From the NCBI RefSeq assembly GCF_001761385.1, contig NZ_CP017476.1, forward strand, positions 1,539,501 through 1,603,500: a stretch of DNA of 64,000 nt, read 5' to 3'. Source of the DNA: Hydrogenophaga crassostreae (GTDB lineage: Bacteria > Pseudomonadota > Gammaproteobacteria > Burkholderiales > Burkholderiaceae_C). The first letter of the stretch is position 1, and the number at the start of each line of letters is the position of its first letter. The position numbers and the translations under genes are program-made. Shown here in pieces: positions 1 to 6,987 of this stretch. The notes under the pieces are model-generated. The model had not been told where the DNA came from. It was given only the letters and a program-made list of their open reading frames with translations, and did not search any database.

Positions 1-255
1 AAGCACAGATTCGATTGCTTCCAGCATCTTCCCGGTCATCTGACCATGGGTGCCGCCAGAAAGCGCAAAGTGGTGCTTGGGTCTTGGAATTTCCAGCTCA
101 TCAAAAAACACCTGAGACATGTTGTCGTCGAAGTGCTGCCCAGTGTGAACGATGAACTCTTCGATTTGATCTGAAAATTCAGAGCGAACAGCGCGTGAAA
201 CGGCCGCCGCTTTGATGAATTGTGGGCGTGCACCCAAGACGGTTGCAATCTTCAT
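1..255 (-). CDS. wbpI: UDP-GlcNAc3NAcA 2-epimerase WbpI-like, partial (3' end outside window)
   Basis: Only the first 85 codons are present; the gene runs off the left edge. The N-terminus begins MKIATVLGARPQFIKAAAV, the typical start of non-hydrolysing UDP-GlcNAc 2-epimerases, and carries the HTGQHFDDNMS block and a GGTHGQMTG segment. By family knowledge, WbpI inverts C2 of UDP-2,3-diacetamido-glucuronate to give UDP-ManNAc3NAcA; WecB acts on UDP-GlcNAc. I prefer WbpI because the four genes upstream are the preceding steps of that route. The ATG shares ATGA with the stop of the aminotransferase gene. Confidence 0.85.
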   Translation of the reverse strand, partial: MKIATVLGARPQFIKAAAVSRAVRSEFSDQIEEFIVHTGQHFDDNMSQVFFDELEIPRPKHHFALSGGTHGQMTGKMLEAIESVL

Positions 256-1352
256 GTGGTGCTCTGTGATTGGGTTGCGCTTAGCGCGTCGACGACGAGT
301 GCCTGATCCGCCCTGGAAAGGCCAGGACTCATTGGAAGACTCATCACCTCGGCTGCGACGCGATCGCCCACGGGAAGGTGGGCCATGGCATCGGCTACGG
401 CCGGTTGTTTGTTCAGCGGTATGGGGTAGTGCACCGCCGTCGGTACGCCGGCGAGTTTCAGCGCCTCTTGCACGCGTTCGCGTTCAGGTACGCGAACGGT
501 GTATTGGGCCCAGGCGCTGATGTTGTGGGTTTCGACGAAGGGTGTGCCGTTGATGTTGGCTGCTTTCAGCAACTGGCCATAGCGTTCGGCGACGGTTTGG
601 CGCTGCTGCATTTCTTCATCAAGCACGGCAAGCTTGGGCAACAAAATGGCTGCTTGCAAAGTGTCCAGCCGGCTGTTTACGCCAACCCGTATGTGGTGGT
701 AGCGTCGGTCCTGGCCGTGGCGCGCAATTTGGCGCATGACCTTTGCGAGTTCATCATCGTTGGTGAAGAGGGCGCCGCCATCGCCATAACAACCCAAGGG
801 TTTGCTGGGGAAAAAGCTGGCGCAGGCGATGGTGCTCAGATTGCAGCTTTTCCGACCTTTGTAGGAGGCGCCAAAGCTTTGGGCCGCGTCTTCGATCACG
901 GGAACGCCGTGTTTGGCGGCAATGGCGTTGATGGCGTCGAAGTCGGCGCATTGGCCATACAGACTGACCGGAATGATGGCTTTGGTTTTTGGGGTGATCG
1001 CGGCTTCCAAGAGCGACGGGTCAAGGTTGTAGGTTTTGGGGTTTACATCAACGTAGACAGGTTTGGCGCCCAGCAGTGCGACGGTTTCAGCCGTGGCGAT
1101 GTAGGTAAAGCCGGGCGTGATGACTTCATCTCCGGGGCCAATGCCGAGTGCCATCTGGGCGATCTGGAGGGCGTCGGTGCCGTTGGCTACGGTGATGCAG
1201 TACTTGGAGCCGGTGTAGCTGGCCAGCTTTTCCTCCAGCTCATGCACTTCTGGTCCGAGGATGTACTGGCCGTGGTCCAGCACCCGCTGTATGCCGGCAT
1301 CAATGTCTGCTTTGAGTCGTTGGTATTGACTCTTAAGGTCGATGAATTCCAT
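252..1352 (-). CDS. wbpE: DegT/DnrJ/EryC1 sugar aminotransferase, WbpE-like
   Basis: 366-residue PLP-dependent transaminase. Expected role: transfer an amino group to C3 of the UDP-3-keto-GlcNAcA made by the WbpB-like dehydrogenase, giving UDP-GlcNAc3NA. The fold-type-I landmarks are present: ANGTDAL near residue 56, EDAAQSFGA near 154 with the PLP-contacting Asp, and SFFPSKPLG near 179 with the Schiff-base lysine at about 184. The reading frame extends upstream to 1439, but MEFIDLKSQY is the conserved family N-terminus and lies just after the acetyltransferase gene, so I chose 1352. It overlaps the next gene by 4 nt. Confidence 0.9.
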   Translation of the reverse strand: MEFIDLKSQYQRLKADIDAGIQRVLDHGQYILGPEVHELEEKLASYTGSKYCITVANGTDALQIAQMALGIGPGDEVITPGFTYIATAETVALLGAKPVYVDVNPKTYNLDPSLLEAAITPKTKAIIPVSLYGQCADFDAINAIAAKHGVPVIEDAAQSFGASYKGRKSCNLSTIACASFFPSKPLGCYGDGGALFTNDDELAKVMRQIARHGQDRRYHHIRVGVNSRLDTLQAAILLPKLAVLDEEMQQRQTVAERYGQLLKAANINGTPFVETHNISAWAQYTVRVPERERVQEALKLAGVPTAVHYPIPLNKQPAVADAMAHLPVGDRVAAEVMSLPMSPGLSRADQALVVDALSATQSQSTT

Positions 1353-1356
1353 AGCT

Positions 1357-1941
1357 TCAGAGAGAGGGTGTTTTCTGGACGACGGTGCCGCGCAGCGTGT
1401 AGCGGGCTCCGGAATGCTGGCAAATGGCTTCTGCCTCACCGCTGGTGGGAAGGTCGAGCTGGTCGCCGTGCTCGCTCATCCAGCCGATCTGCCTGGCTGG
1501 CACGCCCACCATCAGTGCGTAGGCGGGCACGTCTTTGTTGACCACGGCGCCAGCGCCAACAAAAGCAAACTCGCCAATGGTGGCGCCGCACACGATGGTG
1601 CAGTTGGCGCCCAGTGTGGCGCCCCGCCTGACCAGCGTGTCGCGGTACTCGTTTTTGCGTTCAATCAACGATCGGGGGTTGTATACGTTGGTGAACACCA
1701 TGCTGGGGCCGCAGAAAACGCCTTCTTCGAGCGTCACGTTGTCGTAAACGCTGACGTTGTTCTGGATCTTGCAGTGGTCACCAATCACGACCTTGTTGCC
1801 AACGAAAACGTTCTGACCCAGAGAGACGCCCCTGCCAATGACTGCTCCACCACATATGTGGACGAAGTGCCAGACACGTGAGCCCTCTCCAATCTGGGCG
1901 CCCTCATCAACAATGGCGCTGGAGTGAACGCTGTAGTTCAT
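1357..1941 (-). CDS. wbpD: Left-handed beta-helix N-acetyltransferase, WbpD-like
   Basis: 194 residues made largely of hexapeptide repeats (for example IGEGSRVWHF, IGRGVSLGQNVFVG, LGANCTIVCGATIG), the hallmark of trimeric left-handed beta-helix acyltransferases. In the WbpA-B-E-D-I route this enzyme acetylates the 3-amino group of UDP-GlcNAc3NA using acetyl-CoA. The start overlaps the stop of the upstream dehydrogenase by 4 nt and the stop is 4 nt before the aminotransferase start, so the genes sit in one tight operon. Function is inferred from family and neighbours. Confidence 0.9.
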   Translation of the reverse strand: MNYSVHSSAIVDEGAQIGEGSRVWHFVHICGGAVIGRGVSLGQNVFVGNKVVIGDHCKIQNNVSVYDNVTLEEGVFCGPSMVFTNVYNPRSLIERKNEYRDTLVRRGATLGANCTIVCGATIGEFAFVGAGAVVNKDVPAYALMVGVPARQIGWMSEHGDQLDLPTSGEAEAICQHSGARYTLRGTVVQKTPSL

Positions 1942-2885
1942 CGCAAGGCCGCGACAAAGGGGTGCACTTCGCTGCCCGTGGTGACCACTGGCGTGGCTGT
2001 TCGAATCACATTCACGGTTTCGATACAGTGGCGCGCATCTTCGAGGCCATACCCTCGGCCCGCAAGAATTTCCTGGTAGCTGGTCGTATGGAGGTCGGTG
2101 AACCCTTCCGAGAATTCCAGTTGCTCGCCGCTGATGTCGATATTGCGGTAGGTGGGTTTCTTACCTTTCACCTGGTCGGGCAAATCGTTGGCATCGATAG
2201 ACAGGAACCAGCGAACGCGCGCGCGTTCATATTCCAGGTAGCCGGCAGCTTTGGTGACACCGCTGTAATGCACCACATTGCGCTGCAGTTTTCCAAAGAT
2301 GAAGTGCAGCATGTCGTAGAAGTGCACGCCGATGTTGGTGGCAATACCAAATGACTTGCGGTCATCGCCTTTCCAGCTCTCCAGATACCATTTGCCGCGG
2401 GAGGTAATGTAGGTGAGTTCGACGTCAAACTTTTTGTCGGTCGGCGCTGCTGCGACTTTCTCCCTCAGTTTGACGATGGCATCGTGATGCCGCAGCTGCA
2501 GGATGTTAAAGACCCTTTTCCCGGTTTCACTTTCAACCAGAGCCAGCTCGTCCAGCAGTTCCGGGGTCGGAACAAGCGGCTTCTCACAAATCACGTCACA
2601 GCCCAGTCGAAGACCTGCGGCGATGTGGGGGTGATGAAGGTAGTTGGGGCTGCAAATGGCTACGTAGTCCAGCGCGCCACCCGGTGTTCTTTTGAGTTGC
2701 TGTGCGTGTTCCTGGAAGCGCTCGAATTCGGTAAAGAACTCACTTTGAGGAGAGATGCTGTCGATGATGCCAACCGAATCATTGGTGTCGTAGGCTGCAG
2801 CGAGGTGGTTGCCGGTGTCTTTGATGGCACGCATGTGGCGCGGTGCAATGTAGCCGGCAGCGCCGATGAGGGCGAAATTTTTCAT
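1938..2885 (-). CDS. wbpB: Gfo/Idh/MocA dehydrogenase, WbpB-like
   Basis: 315-residue NAD-dependent oxidoreductase. The N-terminal Rossmann segment starts MKNFALIGAAGYIAPRHMRA; CEKPLVPTPELLDEL near residue 100 carries the EKP motif of the Gfo/Idh/MocA family. Expected reaction: oxidation of C3 of UDP-GlcNAcA to the 3-keto sugar, feeding the WbpE-like transaminase. It lies between wbpA (17-nt gap) and wbpD (4-nt overlap). The GAAGYIAPRH form of the nucleotide loop is the one I associate with WbpB proteins. Confidence 0.9.
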   Translation of the reverse strand: MKNFALIGAAGYIAPRHMRAIKDTGNHLAAAYDTNDSVGIIDSISPQSEFFTEFERFQEHAQQLKRTPGGALDYVAICSPNYLHHPHIAAGLRLGCDVICEKPLVPTPELLDELALVESETGKRVFNILQLRHHDAIVKLREKVAAAPTDKKFDVELTYITSRGKWYLESWKGDDRKSFGIATNIGVHFYDMLHFIFGKLQRNVVHYSGVTKAAGYLEYERARVRWFLSIDANDLPDQVKGKKPTYRNIDISGEQLEFSEGFTDLHTTSYQEILAGRGYGLEDARHCIETVNVIRTATPVVTTGSEVHPFVAALR

Positions 2886-2902
2886 GTGATGGAGGGGCGT
2901 TG

Positions 2903-4201
2903 TCAGAAACGAAAGACGGTAAAGCCAGTGGCTTCAAGCGCATGGCGATCGTAAAGGCTTTTCAGGTCACCAATGACGGGCCGATGTGTCTGGTGGCAGC
3001 AAGCCAGGAGCGCTGCGGGGGGGAGTTCTCTGAACTCTGTGTGGCCCACGGCGACCACCAAACTGTCCACAGGATTTTCAGGGCCGATTTGTGCGAGTTT
3101 GATGCCGTACTCATGTTCGACTTCTGCTGAGTTGGCCCAGGGATCGGTCACGACCACGGTGACGTTCCAGGCCCGAAGCTCCTTGATCAGGTCTGCGACT
3201 TTGCTGTTGCGGATGTCGGGGCAGTTCTCCTTGAAGGTGACTCCCATGATGCCGACCGTGCTGCGGGCGACGTCGATGCCGTTTTGCAGCATGCGCTTGA
3301 TGATGCTGCGCGCGGCGTATCGCGCCATGTCGTCATTGATCCGGCGGCCTGCCAATATCACCTGTGGGTGGTAACCCATTTCTTCCGCTTTGTGGGTGAG
3401 GTAGTAGGGGTCCACACCAATGCAGTGACCTCCGACCATGCCTGGGCGGAAGGGGAGAAAGTTCCACTTGCTCCCGGCCGCTTCCAGCACCTCAAGCGTG
3501 TCTATGCCCATCCGTTCAAAGATCACGGAGAGTTCGTTGACGAACGCAATGTTCAGGTCCCGCTGGCTGTTTTCAATGACCTTCGCCGCTTCGGCCACTT
3601 TCAGGCTGCTGGCCTTCCAGGTGCCCGCCTTGATGATGCTGCTGTACAGCGCGTCGACCTTGTCGGCGGCTTCAGGTGTGCTGCCGCTGGTGATCTTTCG
3701 GATCGTGGTGAGTGTGTTGACTTTGTCACCGGGATTGATGCGCTCGGGGCTGTACCCGCAAACGAAGTCGACGTTGAACTTGAGTCCGCTGACCTTCTCA
3801 AGCACAGGAACGCACACCTCTTCAGTGGCCCCTGGGTAGACGGTCGACTCGTAGATCACGAGATCCCCTTGCTTGAGCGCTCCTCCAACTGTCTGACTGG
3901 CTCTGATCAAGGGCGTCATGTCCGGGCGGTTCGCCTTGTCGACCGGCGTTGGCACGGTCACGATGAAAATCGCACACTCTTTGAGCCGGTCCAGGTCTGC
4001 AGTGAATTCCAGTTTGCTTGCAGCTGAAAGCTGCTCGGGCGTGACCTCAAGTGTCCCGTCTTTGCAAGCTTGAAGTTCCTTGATGCGCCCAAGGTTGATG
4101 TCAAAACCGAGTACATCTCTATGCAGGCCCAGTTCAACAGCAAGTGGCAGACCAACGTAACCAAGTCCAATCACTGCAATTTTTTCTAGATTTTGAGTCA
4201 T
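2903..4201 (-). CDS. wbpA: UDP-N-acetylglucosamine 6-dehydrogenase WbpA-like
   Basis: 432 residues of the UDP-glucose/GDP-mannose dehydrogenase family. The NAD loop GLGYVGLPLAVE is at about residue 12, the substrate segment FVCGYSPERINPGD near 146, and the catalytic cysteine is in GGHCIGVDPYYL at about Cys260. Expected reaction: two-step NAD-dependent oxidation of UDP-GlcNAc to UDP-GlcNAcA, the entry to UDP-ManNAc3NAcA. The GYSPER and GGHCIGVDPYY forms match the WbpA/WecC/TviB branch, unlike the Ugd-type enzyme at the other end of this locus. It is first in the wbpA-B-D-E-I gene block. Confidence 0.92.
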   Translation of the reverse strand: MTQNLEKIAVIGLGYVGLPLAVELGLHRDVLGFDINLGRIKELQACKDGTLEVTPEQLSAASKLEFTADLDRLKECAIFIVTVPTPVDKANRPDMTPLIRASQTVGGALKQGDLVIYESTVYPGATEEVCVPVLEKVSGLKFNVDFVCGYSPERINPGDKVNTLTTIRKITSGSTPEAADKVDALYSSIIKAGTWKASSLKVAEAAKVIENSQRDLNIAFVNELSVIFERMGIDTLEVLEAAGSKWNFLPFRPGMVGGHCIGVDPYYLTHKAEEMGYHPQVILAGRRINDDMARYAARSIIKRMLQNGIDVARSTVGIMGVTFKENCPDIRNSKVADLIKELRAWNVTVVVTDPWANSAEVEHEYGIKLAQIGPENPVDSLVVAVGHTEFRELPPAALLACCHQTHRPVIGDLKSLYDRHALEATGFTVFRF

Positions 4202-4305
4202 GTGCTATGTGTCAGAAGCGCTAGGACGGGCCTGCGATTGGGTCAAACGTTCGATTATCCACTATTGAAGTTGAGGCCAGTTTCAAAGGCATTGAATGTA
4301 TGGAC

Positions 4306-5880
4306 TCAATGTTGGACGGGCTCGCGCAGGCCTTGGATCGAAGTACGTGTCGGAGCGAAGTTGCAACCCATTGTGTCAACTTCATAGCCGGGAAGGTACT
4401 CAAGTGCCTGTGGCAAGGCTACATGGTGGTAGCGTTCAACAAAAAACAGGTAGTAAGCCGTAAATATGTCGGTGCACAAGGGCGCTGAGGTATTGTGCTG
4501 TCGCAAGCTCTCGGCCAATGCAGACAGTTCTTCTTGTTGCTTTGGTCGCAGCCCGAAATAGGACTTTTCTTCGTCCAAACTGGATTTGAGAGAAGAAAGA
4601 TACCGATAAGATGGTTGAAGCCTGTCTATTTGGTAGGAGAGTGCAACACCTGAAAATATTAACGCCAGTGTCATCGTCGCTATTGTCCATTGCCTGATTG
4701 CCACGGAGCGAATACCCGATTGATGAACATATAGCAAGACAGGAAGAGATAATCCTACGAACAGAAAACTGGCCAGGGAAAACCGCCAGGCAATATAGAG
4801 ATGGGTCGTCATGGCGAGCAGGCCGGCGCTCAGAGAGAAAAAAAGCGCCAGCGGCATGAGCGACGTTGCGGTTACAAAAACCAGAGCACGCCGATCTAGG
4901 TTAGGTGCTGGATAGGGCCCAGTTTTCCGAAACACGGAAAACAGAAATATTGTTGTCAATGATATGAAGCAAAGGCTGTGCATGGCAGTCCAGCCAGTAT
5001 CGATTCGATTCAATTTATCATTGACCAGAATCGAACCAAAATAGTCAATCTTTTCATGAAGAGATGCCCAGTCGCCAGAAAAAGCAAGATCAATTATTTC
5101 CGGCCTGACATACGATTGTTGAAGAGATGCCCAAACGGAAAAAATGAGTGCCGGAAGCAAAATGGTCAAAAATCGAATGGCAGATTTCCCCCGAATAAAA
5201 ATGAGCCCCATCAAGAGGATGCATACGAGAAAATAGGCGGTCTCGGCTGCATGGGCAAGCGTGCAAGTCACTATAAATGCGCCACCGTTTGCGGCGGCCG
5301 TAACTTTCCAGAACCGGGTGTCAGCGGCAGTAATTGCGTAAAGAATGCATGCCGTACCCGCCAAGTAAAATGGAAGACTTATTTGGTAGTTAAGCGAGTA
5401 CCATACCGACCAGGACTGCACGAAGAATGCATCAGGCCCGCCGTCTCTCGCAGTGGACGCAGTACCACTCATTAGAAACCAGGCAACGGTAGCCAATAAG
5501 GCAGAAAGCAGAATATCGGTTTTTGGGAGTTCGAACCTGTGCAATACAGATCTGAGCGTGAGGTAAGCAGAGAGCGTGACCAACGCTACAGTGGCAAACA
5601 ACTGAGAACGGTGTATGAACAACGCCCGGTCGAAAATATCTGCGATTGCCAATGCGTCTAGAACATGATGCCAAAAATGATGCCACAGGATTCGGCTGGT
5701 CGGAAAGGCACCGGGGTTCGCCAATTGGGGGGCTTCGATCATTCCCAGATGCCACCAAACATCGAAGCCTGGCCGCATCATGGGGTAGCTTTTAAGGATA
5801 AAAGCGACCACTCCAAGGGTAAGAAGTGCAAGTGGTGCAAAGCTGGCGCCACTCTTTAAGGTTTTCGGCATCGGGTACAT
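4306..5880 (-). CDS. Polytopic membrane protein of unknown function in the polysaccharide locus
   Basis: 524 residues with about ten hydrophobic helices spread from residue 12 to about 420, then a roughly 100-residue soluble tail. The first loop has an acidic DVWWHLGMIE segment after helix 1, a layout reminiscent of GT-C glycosyltransferases or Wzy-like polymerases, but I recognise no family. The locus already has an ABC exporter, which normally needs no Wzy polymerase, so a lipid-linked sugar transferase or a glycan-modifying enzyme seems likelier. Base composition is more AT-rich than in neighbouring genes, which suggests acquisition. Two in-frame ATGs (5880, 5871) are possible starts; neither has a clear ribosome binding site. 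Confidence 0.75.
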   Translation of the reverse strand: MYPMPKTLKSGASFAPLALLTLGVVAFILKSYPMMRPGFDVWWHLGMIEAPQLANPGAFPTSRILWHHFWHHVLDALAIADIFDRALFIHRSQLFATVALVTLSAYLTLRSVLHRFELPKTDILLSALLATVAWFLMSGTASTARDGGPDAFFVQSWSVWYSLNYQISLPFYLAGTACILYAITAADTRFWKVTAAANGGAFIVTCTLAHAAETAYFLVCILLMGLIFIRGKSAIRFLTILLPALIFSVWASLQQSYVRPEIIDLAFSGDWASLHEKIDYFGSILVNDKLNRIDTGWTAMHSLCFISLTTIFLFSVFRKTGPYPAPNLDRRALVFVTATSLMPLALFFSLSAGLLAMTTHLYIAWRFSLASFLFVGLSLPVLLYVHQSGIRSVAIRQWTIATMTLALIFSGVALSYQIDRLQPSYRYLSSLKSSLDEEKSYFGLRPKQQEELSALAESLRQHNTSAPLCTDIFTAYYLFFVERYHHVALPQALEYLPGYEVDTMGCNFAPTRTSIQGLREPVQH

Positions 5881-6042
5881 TTCGATAATGCTTTGCGTTC
5901 GCCAATATATTTGATTACCCGAACACGTTGGAGCCGGGAATCCAAGCTTTGATTGGATTGACGTCTAGTTCAGGTCCGGTTTCCTCGAAAGGTTTTACCA
6001 GGCATGTCCGAAATTGAAGGGGTATCGCAATGCCAGGTGCGA

Positions 6043-6987
6043 TTATGTCTTTTCTAGGGCGCTGTTTGAGTTCTTCTGCAACCACGCCCACGTCATTTCA
6101 ACTCCTTGAAGAAGGGATGTCGCGGGTTGCCAGCCTAACTGGCTGGAGGCAAGGCTGCGGTCAAGGATATTGGTTTGTACGTCAAAAGAACGGTTGTGGA
6201 AATGATTTACGCTCATCTCCTCGCCAGTAACTTTCTGGATCAGATCGATTAACTCAAGCAGGGAGGTTCCTATACCCGTCGAGATATTGAATACCATCTC
6301 ACTTCCTTTGAAGGTCATGGATGCCTCCATTGCATCAATAAGATCTTCGATGTATATATAGTCTCTTCGTATTTCGCCCGTGCCCCAAATATCGATGGGC
6401 TTTTTGGTCATTGCCTTGAGTAAAAAAGCGCCTACAGCACCTTGTGAGGACCCGAGTCGGAATCCTGGACCGTATGGATTTGAGATCCGGAGGCTGATGG
6501 GGTGAAAGTCAAACGCATTGCGATAGATAGCCAGATACTTCTCTATGGCCAGTTTGGTCGCCCCATACGATACGATTGGTTGAGTAGGGTGTCGTTCATC
6601 GATGGGAAGGTATTGAGCCTCACCGTAAACAGTTCCGCCAGATGAGGGGAAAACCAAGCGAGAAACGCCACACTGCTTCATGCTCTCAAGCAAGCGAATC
6701 GTGGGAACCAGATTGCCCTGTATGTCAGCGACGGGATTGTTGTTCGAGCCGCTGGGCAGGGTTGTGGATATCAGGTGAAAGACAATATCACTGCCTTCAA
6801 CGATCTCGGAAAAATCAGTTTGGTTCGAAAAATCTCCGGGGTAATGCTTGAGCCTTCCTTCAACACCCGGGTACCGGTCGATCGAGAAGGAACGGTCAAA
6901 GACACGCAGGGTGTGCCCGCTGTCCAAGAGGCGGGCAATGAGTCTGGATCCGATAAATCCGGACCCTCCGAAGACGGTCACGATCAT
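6043..6987 (-). CDS. NAD-dependent sugar-nucleotide epimerase/dehydratase
   Basis: 314-residue extended SDR. The NAD loop FGGSGFIGSRL is at the N-terminus, and YGATKLAIEKY near residue 145 supplies the YxxxK pair, with a serine-rich FPSSGGTVYG just before it. This is the layout of UDP-glucose 4-epimerase-like enzymes; the exact substrate is unknown. The frame continues upstream to 7065, but MIVTVFGGSGF is the natural N-terminus and its ATG shares ATGA with the stop of the upstream glycosyltransferase gene. Confidence 0.88.
   Translation of the reverse strand: MIVTVFGGSGFIGSRLIARLLDSGHTLRVFDRSFSIDRYPGVEGRLKHYPGDFSNQTDFSEIVEGSDIVFHLISTTLPSGSNNNPVADIQGNLVPTIRLLESMKQCGVSRLVFPSSGGTVYGEAQYLPIDERHPTQPIVSYGATKLAIEKYLAIYRNAFDFHPISLRISNPYGPGFRLGSSQGAVGAFLLKAMTKKPIDIWGTGEIRRDYIYIEDLIDAMEASMTFKGSEMVFNISTGIGTSLLELIDLIQKVTGEEMSVNHFHNRSFDVQTNILDRSLASSQLGWQPATSLLQGVEMTWAWLQKNSNSALEKT

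Noticed and set aside
378..1541. Long plus-strand open frame opposite the aminotransferase gene
   Set aside because: It is the antisense of a clear enzyme gene in GC-rich DNA and its protein has no family features.
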